Origin: Cohaesibacter sp. ES.047
GTDB lineage: Bacteria > Pseudomonadota > Alphaproteobacteria > Rhizobiales > Cohaesibacteraceae
Assembly: GCF_900215505.1 (NCBI RefSeq)
Contig: NZ_LT907844.1
Span: forward strand, 4,542,001-4,606,000
DNA: 64,000 bases
Reading direction: 5' to 3'
Shown: positions 38,371-49,099 of the stretch, piece by piece
How the letters are laid out: each line of letters opens with the position of its first letter
Position numbering within the stretch: position 1 is the stretch's first letter
Position numbers and translations under genes: made by a program
The notes under the pieces: generated by a model
Databases searched by the model: none
What the model was told of the DNA's origin: nothing
The model's input: the letters and a program-made list of their open reading frames with translations, nothing else

Positions 38371-39468
38371 TCAGCCAAACAGATGACTGAACCGGCGCGG
38401 GGCACAGCGCAGATACTGGTTCGAAGCAGAAATCGGATCACCGAAATGCGCTGCGGCATGCCATGGCCAGCGAGGATCATAGAGGACCGCTCGGGCAATT
38501 CCGATGAGATCCGCATCTCCGGTGGTCAAAATCCCCTCGGCCTGCTCAAACTCGGTGATCAACCCGACCGTAGCGACTGGAATGCCGACCGCTTCCTTCA
38601 CGGCGCGTGCAAGGGGCACCTGATAATTGGGGCCCACCACGAGAGTCTGGTCAGGCGACAGGCCGCCACCTGAGACATCGATGGCATCGGCTCCAGCCGC
38701 CTCGAGCGCCTTGGAGAGCGAAACCGTCTCTTCGATGCTCCATCCCCCCTCGACCCAATCGGTTCCGGACAAGCGAACCGTCACCGGGCGCTCAGCCGGG
38801 AAAGCCTCGCGAACAATCTCGAAGATCTCCAGCGGAAACCGCATCCGGTTTTCAAGGGAGCCGCCATAGGCATCCGTGCGGTGGTTGGAAAGCGGCGATA
38901 GAAACTGATGCAGCAGATAGCCATGCGCCCCATGGATCTGAATCCCGTCAAGACCAAGGCGGCCGGCGCGGACCGCCGCATCGCGGAAGGCCGTGCGCAG
39001 TCGGTCCAGTCCGTCATCATCCAGCGCCTCGGGTGCCACATGCTCGGGCAGATAGGGAACAGCGCTCGGCGCGACCGTCTGCCAGCCATTGGGGGCGTTC
39101 GGAGCAATCTGCCCGCCGCCATCCCAAGGCTTTTGAGAAGACGCCTTGCGCCCAGCATGGCCAAGCTGAATCACCAGCGGCATACCCGACCAGCGCCGCA
39201 CACCGTCCAGCACCCGCCCCATGGCTTTTTCGCAGTCATCATCATAGAGCCCGACGTCGCCATAGCTGATGCGACCGTCCGGGGTCACTGCGGTGGCTTC
39301 GATGGTCAGCGCCCCTGCTCCTGAATTGGCAAGGGTTCCCAGATGGATGAGGTGCCAATCACTCATTTGGCCATCCTCGGCGGAGTATTGACACATCGGA
39401 GCAATAACAATCCGGTTGGACAGCGAAAGCTTACCAATGGAAATTGGCGAAAACAGCTTTGACTTCAT
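38371..39468 (-). CDS. Old yellow enzyme, YqjM-type NADPH:flavin oxidoreductase
   Basis: A 365-residue FMN-dependent ene-reductase. The thermophilic-like/YqjM class is shown by IVIAPMCQYSAEDGQMSDWHLIHLG, with Cys26 at the redox-sensing position known from Bacillus YqjM, QLGHAGRKAS, and GIQIHGAHGYLLHQFLSPLSNHRTDAYGG. These enzymes reduce activated C=C bonds of enals and similar electrophiles. Full length by family. Position before a GNAT gene suggests a small detoxification unit, which is inference. Confidence 0.92.
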   Translation of the reverse strand: MKSKLFSPISIGKLSLSNRIVIAPMCQYSAEDGQMSDWHLIHLGTLANSGAGALTIEATAVTPDGRISYGDVGLYDDDCEKAMGRVLDGVRRWSGMPLVIQLGHAGRKASSQKPWDGGGQIAPNAPNGWQTVAPSAVPYLPEHVAPEALDDDGLDRLRTAFRDAAVRAGRLGLDGIQIHGAHGYLLHQFLSPLSNHRTDAYGGSLENRMRFPLEIFEIVREAFPAERPVTVRLSGTDWVEGGWSIEETVSLSKALEAAGADAIDVSGGGLSPDQTLVVGPNYQVPLARAVKEAVGIPVATVGLITEFEQAEGILTTGDADLIGIARAVLYDPRWPWHAAAHFGDPISASNQYLRCAPRRFSHLFG

Positions 39469-39594
39469 TTGACAGACCTCGAGAGCAGCATTTCAGGGAG
39501 AGGAGCGCGAAACTCGTAACAACCAGCCTCCGTACGGAGACTGGTTTTGTTTGTATCAGACGAAATTCAAACTGGCCAGAAACCCAGCAGGCCC

Positions 39595-40155
39595 TCAGAA
39601 AAGAGGCACGCCGGTAAAGTAAGGATGGCCAAACACCAGCGCGACATAAACGACGACCGAAATCAGCACAATGCGCACCTCTCTGCCCCAGCTTTTGACC
39701 TCCGGCGGCACATAGGCCCCGTCACGGTGATTGATCCCGAGGATCGAGACAACGGACCACAGCGCCATGCCACCAAAGAGCACCAGCGATCGCGGGTCGT
39801 TGTTGACCAGAAGATGGCCGATGGCCCAAAGCAGCACGCCGGTCAGCATCGGATGGCGCAGATAAAGCCGAATACGGCTCGGTGCCTTGGCTGCACCGAA
39901 CAGGATGATCGCGATCAACACCAGACCATAGGTAATATGGTGCAACCCATACCCGTCAAAGAGATCGTAACCAACCTCGACACTTCGCCACCCAAAGATG
40001 ATAAGGCCCAGAGAGGCAAAAATCAGCAGTGCAAAGATGCCGCGATAGGCTTTCTCTCCCATTTGGTCGATAAGCCCGGCCCGCACCGTGGGCATGAATA
40101 CGGGAAACAGATGCACAAGCGACCACAGCAGCACACCGACAACTAGTAAAATCAT
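39595..40155 (-). CDS. NnrU family membrane protein (copy 2)
   Basis: A 186-residue protein with about six membrane segments: MILLVVGVLLWSLVHLFPVF, AYRGIFALLIFASLGLIIFGW, HHITYGLVLIAIILFGAA, HPMLTGVLLWAIGHLLVNNDPRSLVLFGGMALWSVVSILG and VRIVLISVVVYVALVFG. The HPML...WAIGHL pattern is the NnrU core. It is clearly distinct in sequence from the copy at 22387, so the two are old paralogues. The reductase gene starts 126 bases downstream on the same strand. Confidence 0.85.
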   Translation of the reverse strand: MILLVVGVLLWSLVHLFPVFMPTVRAGLIDQMGEKAYRGIFALLIFASLGLIIFGWRSVEVGYDLFDGYGLHHITYGLVLIAIILFGAAKAPSRIRLYLRHPMLTGVLLWAIGHLLVNNDPRSLVLFGGMALWSVVSILGINHRDGAYVPPEVKSWGREVRIVLISVVVYVALVFGHPYFTGVPLF

Positions 40156-40333
40156 GTTTGGTCCTCATTCCAGTCGGCCCCTGTCACCCGGTGGGAAAGT
40201 CCAAGGGGATCAGGGGGCACAAATTAGTTATCGCCATAACTATATAGCATCACATTGGTCTTTTCTACTCAGTAGAACGCCGGAAGGTTGCCTGGCTTTG
40301 ACCGCCAACATATTCCACCCCACCGTAAAACGA

Positions 40334-40363
40334 CAAAAGGGCGCAACCATCATTGCGCCCTTT
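40334..40363. terminator. gatB: Rho-independent terminator after gatB
   Basis: AAAGGGCGCAA, loop CCATCA, TTGCGCCCTTT, a perfect eleven-pair stem. On the minus strand it continues TTTTGTCG; on the plus strand TTTCTTG. It lies 30 bases after the gatB stop. Confidence 0.9.
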
Positions 40364-40393
40364 CTTGTCAAATATGCAAAACCGGAATGGACC

Positions 40394-41857
40394 TCAAAGC
40401 CCGAGTTTTTCCTTCAGGATCTGGTTCACAGCCTGCGGATTGGCCTTGCCCTGAGAGGCTTTCATCACCTGACCGACAAACCAGCCGATAAGACCCGGCT
40501 TGTCCTTGACCTTCTCGACCTGATCGGGATTGTTGGCAATGATCTCGTCGATGATGGCCTCAATGGCACCAGTATCAGTGACCTGCTTCATGCCCTTGGC
40601 TTCAACCACCTCGGCAGGGTCCCCACCCTCTGTCCAGACGATTTCGAACAGATCCTTGGCAATCTTGCCTGAGATATCACCAGCCTTGATAAGGTCAACG
40701 ATCTTGCCCAGCTGATCGGCAGAAATCGGGCTTTGTTCGATATCCATGCCTTCTTTGTTCAACCGGCCCAGCCACTCGTTGATGACCCAATTAGCAGCAA
40801 GCTGCGCATCGCGTCCCGAAGAGACTTTTTCGAAGAAGTCAGCAAGACGCTTGGAAGACACCAGCACCGATGCATCATAGGGCTTGAGGCCCAGCTTGGT
40901 AATGAACCGCTCGCGCTTGTCATCGGGCAGCTCGGGCAGACCTTGCTTCAACTCGGCCACATAGGCGTCATCGAATACAAGCGGCAGCAAATCAGGATCG
41001 GGGAAGTAGCGATAGTCATGCGCCTCTTCCTTGGATCGCATGGAACGGGTCTCGCCCTTCTTGGGATCATAGAGGCGCGTTTCCTGATCAATAGAGCCGC
41101 CGTCTTCCAGAATCGCTATCTGGCGACGGGCCTCAAAATCAATCGCCTGCCCAATAAAGCGGATCGAGTTCATGTTCTTGAGCTCGCAGCGTGTCCCAAG
41201 CTCGTCTCCAGGGCGGCGCACGGACACGTTGACGTCCGCGCGCATGGAGCCTTCTTCCATATTGCCGTCCGAAGTGCCCAGATAACGCAGGATGGTGCGC
41301 ATCTTGGTCATGTAGGCCTTGGCTTCATCTGCCGACCGGATATCAGGCTTGGAGACGATCTCCATCAGCGCAACACCGGAGCGGTTGAGGTCCACGAAGG
41401 ACATGGTCGGATGCTGATCATGCATCGACTTACCCGCATCCTGCTCCAGATGGAGGCGTTCCACTCCCACCTCGATCCGTTCGCCATCGAGCATGTCGAG
41501 AATGACCACGCCTTCGCCGACGATCGGATCCTTATATTGCGAGATCTGATAGCCCTGCGGCAGATCGGGGTAGAAATAGTTCTTGCGGTCAAACAGCGAC
41601 CGGTTGTTGATCTTGGCCTTGAGGCCCAGACCGGTCCGAATGGCCTGACGCACGCATTCCTCGTTGATGACCGGCAACATGCCAGGCATCGCCGCATCAA
41701 CGAAGCTCACATGGTTGTTCGCTTCGCCACCGAACTCGGTTGCAGAGCCGGAAAATAATTTCGCTTCAGAGGAGACCTGGGCATGGATTTCCATACCCAC
41801 AACGACTTCCCAGTCGCCGGTGGCTCCCTTGATCAGTTTGCTGGACGCTTCAGCCAT
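40394..41857 (-). CDS. gatB: Asp-tRNA(Asn)/Glu-tRNA(Gln) amidotransferase subunit B
   Basis: A 487-residue tRNA-binding and kinase subunit of GatCAB, which turns Glu-tRNA(Gln) or Asp-tRNA(Asn) into the cognate aminoacyl-tRNA. Signatures: [69 protein letters not shown] and the C-terminal YqeY/GatB domain ending [11 protein letters not shown]. The ATG at 41857 ([11 protein letters not shown]) has GAGGA upstream; a GTG extension to 41902 is less likely. Presence of GatCAB implies no glutaminyl-tRNA synthetase or an indirect Gln/Asn route. Confidence 0.95.
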   Translation of the reverse strand: MAEASSKLIKGATGDWEVVVGMEIHAQVSSEAKLFSGSATEFGGEANNHVSFVDAAMPGMLPVINEECVRQAIRTGLGLKAKINNRSLFDRKNYFYPDLPQGYQISQYKDPIVGEGVVILDMLDGERIEVGVERLHLEQDAGKSMHDQHPTMSFVDLNRSGVALMEIVSKPDIRSADEAKAYMTKMRTILRYLGTSDGNMEEGSMRADVNVSVRRPGDELGTRCELKNMNSIRFIGQAIDFEARRQIAILEDGGSIDQETRLYDPKKGETRSMRSKEEAHDYRYFPDPDLLPLVFDDAYVAELKQGLPELPDDKRERFITKLGLKPYDASVLVSSKRLADFFEKVSSGRDAQLAANWVINEWLGRLNKEGMDIEQSPISADQLGKIVDLIKAGDISGKIAKDLFEIVWTEGGDPAEVVEAKGMKQVTDTGAIEAIIDEIIANNPDQVEKVKDKPGLIGWFVGQVMKASQGKANPQAVNQILKEKLGL

Positions 41858-41920
41858 GTTTTCGTCCTCGGATCTTGCGGAGCGCTCAGAAGAGCCGCTC
41901 ACTTCACAATCGGCCAGCGC

Positions 41921-42244
41921 TTAAGCGCCGGGTGTATCATTCTTATCAGCCAGACGGGCAGCGATGGTCGCAGCCTCGTAGTCGATATTGACTTCAATGA
42001 GTTCTTCCCAGAACTGCATGTAGAGATCAGGGGCCAGATCGACAGCTTCAAGCTCGGCAAGCACCTTGTCGAGCACATCCTTGACGCGGGCTTCCACCCG
42101 CGCCTCACTGGGATCGCTCTTGATCTCTGCCATGCGTCGCACATAGGCATCCCGCTGAGCAAACAGAGCGACAAGGGACTTGTCGATCCTGTCGATTTCC
42201 TCGCGGATATGAGCCTTTTCCGTGCATTCTTCAGGCTTGCGCAT
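41921..42244 (-). CDS. Chorismate mutase, AroQ type
   Basis: A 107-residue all-helical protein of the AroQ class. The first long helix REEIDRIDKSLVALFAQRDAYVRRMAEIK and the second, RVEARVKDVLDKVLAEL, carry the Arg and Lys residues of the active site in the expected order, and EELIEVNIDYEAATIA is the third helix. It rearranges chorismate to prephenate for Phe and Tyr. It is inserted between gatA (23 bases upstream) and gatB (63 bases downstream), so it should be expressed with the amidotransferase. Confidence 0.85.
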   Translation of the reverse strand: MRKPEECTEKAHIREEIDRIDKSLVALFAQRDAYVRRMAEIKSDPSEARVEARVKDVLDKVLAELEAVDLAPDLYMQFWEELIEVNIDYEAATIAARLADKNDTPGA

Positions 42245-42267
42245 TGCGTGTCTCTCGGCTCCGTTCT

Positions 42268-43740
42268 CTACCACCACTTGGCTGGTGCTTCCATGATGCC
42301 CGCAGCATTTTCAAGAACGCCAGCGGTGCGGAACAGTGTTTCCTCGTCAAAGGCCTTGCCAATGAGTTGGAGACCGAGCGGCAATCCCTTGTCCGATGTG
42401 CCAGCAGGAATGGAAATACCCGGCAGCCCGGCCATGTTCACCGTGACGGTGAAGATGTCATTGAGATACATCTCGACCGGATCGGTGACTTTCTTGTTCA
42501 GCTCGAATGCAGCCGATGGTGTTGCCGGCGTCAGGATGGTGTCGACGGTCTGAAGCGCCTTCTCGAAATCCTGTTTGATCAGGGTCCGGATCTTCTGGGC
42601 GCGCAGATAGTAGGCATCGTAATAGCCAGCCGACAACACATAGGTCCCGATGAGAATGCGGCGCTTGACCTCATCCCCAAAGCCCTCTGCACGGGTCTTC
42701 TCGTACATGTCGATAATGTCGTCGCCATCAACGCGCAGGCCGTATTTCACGCCGTCATAACGCGCAAGGTTCGAAGAGGCCTCGGCCGGTGCCACGATAT
42801 AATAGGCAGGCAGCGCATATTTGGTCATCGGCAGCGAGATCTCGACGATCTCGGCGCCGGCTTCCTTCAGCCAGTTGATGCCTTGCTGCCAGTTGGCTTC
42901 GACTTCCTCAGGCATACCGTCAACGCGATATTCCTTCGGGATACCAACCTTCATGCCGCGAATATCGCCCGTCAAAGCCGCTTCGTAATCGGGAACCGGC
43001 AGATCGACGCTGGTGGTGTCCTTGGGATCAATCGACGCCATGTTCTTGAGCATGATGGCCGCATCGCGCACGGTGCGAGTGATCGGCCCGGCCTGATCAA
43101 GCGAGGAGGCAAACGCAATCATGCCCCAGCGCGAGCAACGACCATAGGTCGGCTTGATGCCCACAGTGCCGGTGAAGGCCGCTGGCTGACGGATGGAACC
43201 ACCCGTATCAGACGCCGTTGCCCCGGCGCAAAGGCGCGCAGCCACCGCAGCAGCAGACCCGCCCGAAGAGCCGCCGGGCACGCGATCGACGCTTTCGCCC
43301 GTCGCCCGCCAAGGGTTCTTGACCGGCCCGAGATAACTTGTCTCGTTGGCCGAGCCCATGGCGAATTCGTCCATGTTGAGCTTGCCCAGCATGACAGCCC
43401 CAGCGTCCCACAGATTCTGTGTCACCGTGCTTTCATATTCCGGCGTGAACCCATCAAGGATGTGCGAGCAGGCATAAGCCCCGACGCCCTTGGTGCAATA
43501 AAGGTCCTTGATGCCGAGCGGAATACCTTCAAGCGCCCCGCCCTCACCTTTGGCAAGCCGTGCATCGGAAGCGGCCGCCATCTCCAGCGCCTTGTCCGGC
43601 GTCTTGGTGATGAAGGCATTAAGCTCATCAGCGCCATCAATCGCCTTGATGTAGCTTGTCGTCAGCTCGGTCGCGGTGAATTCTTTTTTTGCCAGCCCGT
43701 CGCGGGCCTCTGCAATCGTCAAAGCCGTGAGATCTGTCAC
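42268..43740 (-). CDS. gatA: Asp-tRNA(Asn)/Glu-tRNA(Gln) amidotransferase subunit A
   Basis: A 490-residue amidase-signature enzyme that releases ammonia from glutamine. It shows [15 protein letters not shown] with the catalytic Lys, the serine-rich segment [19 protein letters not shown], and [28 protein letters not shown] with the Ser-cisSer of the triad. The C-terminus [10 protein letters not shown] and [12 protein letters not shown] is typical. Start is GTG at 43740, with GAGGA about ten bases upstream. It lies 112 bases after gatC. Confidence 0.95.
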   Translation of the reverse strand: MTDLTALTIAEARDGLAKKEFTATELTTSYIKAIDGADELNAFITKTPDKALEMAAASDARLAKGEGGALEGIPLGIKDLYCTKGVGAYACSHILDGFTPEYESTVTQNLWDAGAVMLGKLNMDEFAMGSANETSYLGPVKNPWRATGESVDRVPGGSSGGSAAAVAARLCAGATASDTGGSIRQPAAFTGTVGIKPTYGRCSRWGMIAFASSLDQAGPITRTVRDAAIMLKNMASIDPKDTTSVDLPVPDYEAALTGDIRGMKVGIPKEYRVDGMPEEVEANWQQGINWLKEAGAEIVEISLPMTKYALPAYYIVAPAEASSNLARYDGVKYGLRVDGDDIIDMYEKTRAEGFGDEVKRRILIGTYVLSAGYYDAYYLRAQKIRTLIKQDFEKALQTVDTILTPATPSAAFELNKKVTDPVEMYLNDIFTVTVNMAGLPGISIPAGTSDKGLPLGLQLIGKAFDEETLFRTAGVLENAAGIMEAPAKWW

Positions 43741-43852
43741 GCGGCTGTCCTCATCTTTTGCAGGATCGAAAAGCTCAGCTTTCCTAGATCCCGATCAATT
43801 TCAAGTCGGGGTTCTGATCGGGCACCGGTTTGCACCAGCACCGGTCCACGGA

Positions 43853-44140
43853 CTATTCGATCACCTTGGGAACCATGAAATAATTGTCTTCAGACGCGGG
43901 AGCATTGGAGACAACCCGGTCAGCATAATTGCCATCATTGATGACATCCTGACGCTTCTTCATCTCCTGATTAACGACGGACGTCATGGGTTCGACGCCA
44001 TCCACATCAACCTCATTGAGCATTTCAACCCAATTCAAAATGGAATTGAGTTCACCCTTGAGGCTCTCTGCCTCGTCTTCCGTAACGGACAGGCGGGCGA
44101 GACGCGCCACGCGCTTGACCGTGTCCTTATCAATTGACAT
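43853..44140 (-). CDS. gatC: Asp-tRNA(Asn)/Glu-tRNA(Gln) amidotransferase subunit C
   Basis: A 95-residue subunit that stabilises GatA and links it to Gat[50 protein letters not shown] and the terminal [12 protein letters not shown] are the family pattern. The ATG at 44140 (MSIDKDTV) is the family start; the 23-codon upstream extension is not supported. First gene of the gatC-gatA-chorismate mutase-gatB unit. Confidence 0.93.
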   Translation of the reverse strand: MSIDKDTVKRVARLARLSVTEDEAESLKGELNSILNWVEMLNEVDVDGVEPMTSVVNQEMKKRQDVINDGNYADRVVSNAPASEDNYFMVPKVIE

Positions 44141-44431
44141 CGATAAAAGCCTTCCGAGTAATGGTCCGGTGTGCGCCAATAGGAGCGCGCGCAATGCGCC
44201 GGACTTCATGAGTCTTGTCTCACTCGATAACGGCTATAGCATTGGTAAAGAAAGCCGCGCAACTCCCCAACGGCCCAAAGCCCGCACGAAAGTCACCAAG
44301 GCGTCAAGGAATGTGCCCATTTTCCCCATTTGCTGTCCATTCGCCACGAAAAGCCAGCGACAGCGCGTTCAGAATCGGGGCAAGAAGAAAGCACATCGTG
44401 ATCGCCCTCCCGCCCGAACAAGGTTATTGCA

Positions 44432-45013
44432 ATGACGCAGCAAAACGCACAGCGATCCGTTCCGTTCAGCATCCTCGCCATCTCCGGGAGTGCACGTCGG
44501 CAATCGACCAACACAGCCCTACTCCGTTCCGTCCGCGACGTCGCTCCTCATGGCATCAACGTCACGGTCTTTGACGCTCTGGGCACATTGCCTGTCTTCT
44601 CACCAGACCTTGAAGCCGACCCTTTGCCACCGACCGTTGCCGCCTTCAAGGCTGCCGTCGCAGCCTGTGACGGCATCATCATTTCCAGTCCGGAATATGT
44701 ACGCACCCTGCCCGGCGGCCTCAAGAATGCCATTGATTGGCTTGTGTCAGGCGACCAGATCATCGACAAGCCCGTAGCGCTCTTGCATGCCTCTCACCGG
44801 GGAGATGATATGCTCGCCACATTGCGGCTGGTGCTGCCGACAATAACCAGCCGATTTGAGCCCGACATCTTCGAACGATTCGAACTGATGAAGGCATCGC
44901 CCGATGAAGTCGCCCAAGTCATGCGCGAGCCGGAGCAAAAAGCCAGAGTGCAGGCCTATCTCACAGCCTTTGCTGCCGCCTGTGACGCCCCCAAAGACGA
45001 ATTATTCTGTTGA
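44432..45013 (+). CDS. NADPH-dependent FMN reductase family protein
   Basis: A 193-residue flavodoxin-fold protein. FSILAISGSARRQSTNTALLRSV (phosphate-binding loop of FMN) and ACDGIIISSPEYVRTLPGGLKNAIDWL (second FMN loop) identify the NADPH-dependent FMN reductase/ChrR/azoreductase-like family. It may reduce quinones, chromate or FMN; substrate not decidable. AAGGTTATTGCA precedes the ATG. It is followed by ruvX after 55 bases. Confidence 0.88.
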   Translation: MTQQNAQRSVPFSILAISGSARRQSTNTALLRSVRDVAPHGINVTVFDALGTLPVFSPDLEADPLPPTVAAFKAAVAACDGIIISSPEYVRTLPGGLKNAIDWLVSGDQIIDKPVALLHASHRGDDMLATLRLVLPTITSRFEPDIFERFELMKASPDEVAQVMREPEQKARVQAYLTAFAAACDAPKDELFC

Positions 45014-45068
45014 AGTTACAGGCGCAACAAGCCACAACGATCTCATTCATTGACGAGAGACCCAATCC

Positions 45069-45632
45069 ATGGCCCGCAAGAAAAAGAAAAAAGCGCCAAT
45101 CGACATTGCGCTTCACGACCTGATCGCAGGCCTTAAGCGCGGTCAGCGCCTGATGGGCCTTGATCTGGGCACCAAAACAATTGGCGTGGCCGTCTCTGAC
45201 ACGGGCCTCGTGATCGCCAGCGCGATTGAAACCATCCAGCGCAAGAAATTCGCACAGGATGCCGAGCGGCTCATTGCCCTCTGCACCGAGCATAATGTGG
45301 GCGGGCTCGTTCTGGGACTACCGCTCAATATGGACGGCTCCGAAGGCCCGCGCTCACAGGCCACCCGCGACTTTTACCTGTCGCTAAGGGACTTGTGGCG
45401 CGAAAGAGAGCAAGAGCCGATCCCAATGAGTTTCTGGGATGAGCGCCTCTCGACGGTCGCGGTGACACGCACCCTGCTTGATGCCGATGCCTCGCGCGCA
45501 CGGCGCGGCGAAGTGGTTGACAAGATGGCCGCATCCTACATTCTTCAAGGCGCGCTTGATCGCGCCCGTCTCTCTCCCTCTTCCTCCTTGGATGACAATC
45601 CGGATTTGGATGAGGATCCCGACGCGACCTGA
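45069..45632 (+). CDS. ruvX: RuvX/YqgF family Holliday junction resolvase-like nuclease
   Basis: A 187-residue RNase H-fold protein: [49 protein letters not shown] and [43 protein letters not shown] carry the acidic residues expected for the metal site. Homologues process the 5' end of 16S pre-rRNA and have been proposed as Holliday junction resolvases. A basic N-terminal extension ([11 protein letters not shown]) and an acidic tail ([13 protein letters not shown]) flank the core. Confidence 0.92.
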   Translation: MARKKKKKAPIDIALHDLIAGLKRGQRLMGLDLGTKTIGVAVSDTGLVIASAIETIQRKKFAQDAERLIALCTEHNVGGLVLGLPLNMDGSEGPRSQATRDFYLSLRDLWREREQEPIPMSFWDERLSTVAVTRTLLDADASRARRGEVVDKMAASYILQGALDRARLSPSSSLDDNPDLDEDPDAT

Positions 45633-45671
45633 CAAGCCCAGCCCTCAAGACCGCACGGCGGAAGCCCTTCC

Positions 45672-46613
45672 ATGTATATCATCATCGAAGCCATCATACC
45701 CACCTTCTTCCTTGTCGGCCTTGGCCTCTTCATGCGCCGCAGCGGGCTCATTCCGGAGGACAGCTGGGGTGGTGTCGAGACGATTTCCTACTGGCTGTTC
45801 TTCCCGGCGCTGATCTTCAACTCGCTCTACAGGGCCGATCTGCAAACGGTACCGTGGGGCGAAATGACCTTTGCCCTGGTTCTGGCCATTCTGGTGATGG
45901 CGGCAATCCTCTTGGCGCTCTTCCCGCTGCTCAAGAATGGCTACTCGGTCGACAATCCCTCTTACACGTCGATCTATCAGGGGGTATTGCGCTGGAACGG
46001 GTTCATTGCGCTGGCCATTGTCCAGAAAGCCTATGGCAACGACGCCATGGCTCTGGTTGCGGTTGCCATGGCGGCCATGATCCCGCTCATCAACATCATC
46101 ATTGTCGCGATGATGGCGGTTTTCCTGTCCGACAAAAAGGCCAGCTTGTCTTCGGTACTCCTCAACATTGCAAAGAACCCTTTCATTCTGGCCTCTGTTG
46201 CTGGTCTCTCGGTGAACCTTCTGGACATCCCGCTCTGGGATCCGATTGCCTCAACGATTGATATTGCGGGACGCGCCGGTCTTGCCTGCGCCTTGCTGAT
46301 CGTCGGCTCGGGCCTGCGCCTGCGCCATGCCTTCCCGCCGGTGATCGATGTCTGGTTCGCAACCGCCTTGCGCTTCATTGGCATGCCAGCCCTCACGGTC
46401 GGCTTTGGCGTGCTGTTTGGCCTTGGCGGCGAGCCGCTCGAAGTGCTGATCATTTGCACCGCAGTTCCCACAGCCATGAACAGCTATGTGCTCGCCAGAA
46501 AGATGGGGGGCAACGCACCGTTGATTGCCGCCATTGTGACCTGGCAAACCTTGCTTTCTGCCTTTACCATCCCGCTCTGGCTCATGCTCGTGCGCGCTCT
46601 TCAGCTCAGTTGA
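45672..46613 (+). CDS. AEC family transporter (auxin efflux carrier-like)
   Basis: A 313-residue membrane protein with about ten helices in two inverted halves. The start MYIIIEAIIPTFFLVGLGLFMRRSGLI and the second-half VTWQTLLSAFTIPLWLML and CTAVPTAMNSYVLARKMGG are typical of the AEC family, which includes malonate and malate permeases. No substrate can be assigned. It starts 39 bases after ruvX. Confidence 0.88.
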   Translation: MYIIIEAIIPTFFLVGLGLFMRRSGLIPEDSWGGVETISYWLFFPALIFNSLYRADLQTVPWGEMTFALVLAILVMAAILLALFPLLKNGYSVDNPSYTSIYQGVLRWNGFIALAIVQKAYGNDAMALVAVAMAAMIPLINIIIVAMMAVFLSDKKASLSSVLLNIAKNPFILASVAGLSVNLLDIPLWDPIASTIDIAGRAGLACALLIVGSGLRLRHAFPPVIDVWFATALRFIGMPALTVGFGVLFGLGGEPLEVLIICTAVPTAMNSYVLARKMGGNAPLIAAIVTWQTLLSAFTIPLWLMLVRALQLS

Positions 46614-46760
46614 TCACAGCGAAGCTTCCGGACACCAGACAGAAGCGCAGCGTTTGGCGCCACAAATCACGAACTTTCCTCTCAGCCTCTTGCGACAGAA
46701 GCCGACTCCACCTATAGCTCTACATCTAGCGAAACCTCAGACAACGCTAGGACGAAGATC

Positions 46761-47708
<948 letters not shown>

Positions 47709-47718
47709 GGACAAGACA

Positions 47719-49026
47719 ATGCCTGAGAAGAACCAAGCCCCCTTTGCGCTCACCAACGTGCGCCTGCTCGACCCGTCCACCGGGCTCGACGAACGCGGCG
47801 CCATTCTGGTTGAAGACGGCAAGGTCAAGGCCATCGGCGCCAACGTTGGTGCACAACTGCCAACCGACATCTTGCGTGTCGATGGCGGCGGCAAAATCGC
47901 AAGCCCCGGCCTTGTCGACATGCAGGTCACGACCGGCGAACCGGGAGCAGAGCACCGCGAAACACTCAAAAGCGCCAGCCGCGCGGCTGCGGCCGGTGGC
48001 GTGACCACCATGGCCTGCATGCCAGACACGGATCCGGTCATCGACGACATCGCTCTTGTCGATTTCATCAAACGCCGCGCCCGTGACACCGCCCGTGTTC
48101 ACGTCGAGCCCTACGCCGCCATGACACGGGGTCTCGCTGGCAAGGAAATGACCGAAATCGGCCTGATGCTCCAAGCCGGTGCCGTCGCGCTGTCCAACGG
48201 TCGGCGCGCCATCACCAACGCCCAGATCATGCGCCGGGTGATGACCTATGCCAACGATTTCGGAGCCCTCGTCGTCCATCATCCCGAAGATCCCGATCTG
48301 GTCGGCAACGGCGTGATGAACCTTGGCGAAACCTCCACCCGCCTTGGCCTTCCCGGCATTCCGTCCGAGGCAGAAACCATCATGGTGGCCCGCGACGTGC
48401 GCCTTGCCCAGCTTACTGGCTGCCGCTATCACGCAGGACAGATCTCCTGCGCCGAAAGCCTCGATATCATTCGCCGCGCCAAAGACAAGGGGCTCAACGT
48501 GACGTGCGGGGTTTCGATCAACCATCTCACGCTGAATGAAAACGACATTGGCCTCTATCGGACCTTCTACAAGATGTCGCCCCCGTTGCGCAGCGAAGAG
48601 GAACGGCAAGCCATGATCGAGGGTGTTGCCGACGGCACCATTGACGTGATTGTCTCCGCCCATGATCCTCAAGACGTGGATACCAAACGCCATCCCTTCG
48701 CGGAATGTGCGGACGGAGCAGTCGGTCTTGAAACCATGCTCTCGGCGGCCATGCGCCTTATCCACAGCGAACAATTGACCTTGATGCAGGCCTTCAAGGC
48801 GCTTTCCTGCACGCCCGCCAAGCTTCTGGGACTGCCATCGGGCACCCTAAGCCCGGGAAGTCCGGCAGATATCATCGTCTTTGATCCGGAGGTTCCTTGG
48901 GTCATGGATCGCGACGAGTTGCGCTCCCGGTCGAAGAACACCGCCTTTCACCAGGCACGGCTGAATGGCCGGACCCTTCAAACCTACGTCGATGGTCAGC
49001 AGGTTCACCATTTCGATCCCAGCTGA
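47719..49026 (+). CDS. pyrX: Dihydroorotase-like protein lacking catalytic residues (PyrX/PyrC' type)
   Basis: A 435-residue amidohydrolase-fold protein usually annotated as dihydroorotase. The fold is intact (GLVDMQVTTGEPGAEHRETLKSA, AAGGVTTMACMPDTDP, GLETMLSAAMRL). However, the zinc-binding HxH expected in VDxHxHxREPG is replaced by Q69-V-T71, and the substrate arginine by G73. The H of the usual HVST is Q241 in GQISCAES, TPHH is changed to SINH, and the catalytic Asp of TDHAP is Ala314 (SAHDPQ). Such pseudo-dihydroorotases (PyrC' of Pseudomonas) hold PyrB in an active dodecamer. I infer the same here; the working dihydroorotase must lie elsewhere. Confidence 0.88.
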   Translation: MPEKNQAPFALTNVRLLDPSTGLDERGAILVEDGKVKAIGANVGAQLPTDILRVDGGGKIASPGLVDMQVTTGEPGAEHRETLKSASRAAAAGGVTTMACMPDTDPVIDDIALVDFIKRRARDTARVHVEPYAAMTRGLAGKEMTEIGLMLQAGAVALSNGRRAITNAQIMRRVMTYANDFGALVVHHPEDPDLVGNGVMNLGETSTRLGLPGIPSEAETIMVARDVRLAQLTGCRYHAGQISCAESLDIIRRAKDKGLNVTCGVSINHLTLNENDIGLYRTFYKMSPPLRSEEERQAMIEGVADGTIDVIVSAHDPQDVDTKRHPFAECADGAVGLETMLSAAMRLIHSEQLTLMQAFKALSCTPAKLLGLPSGTLSPGSPADIIVFDPEVPWVMDRDELRSRSKNTAFHQARLNGRTLQTYVDGQQVHHFDPS

Positions 49027-49050
49027 TAGCCTGTAGTATGTTGATGACGA

Positions 49051-49077
49051 AGGACCGGGCAATCTCTACCCGGTCCT
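49051..49077. repeat. Hairpin between pyrX and plsY
   Basis: AGGACCGGG, loop CAATCTCTA, CCCGGTCCT: a perfect nine-pair stem, 24 bases after the pyrX stop. No T-run follows on either strand, so it is more likely an attenuating or RNA-stabilising structure than a full terminator. Confidence 0.5.
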
Positions 49078-49099
49078 CACTGACCGAAGGACGAATGAC

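Noticed and set aside
42244-43878. Long plus-strand open frame (544 codons) opposite gatA
   Set aside because: It is the antisense frame of a GC-rich gene; the product is His/Arg-rich without domains, while gatA on the other strand has every family motif.
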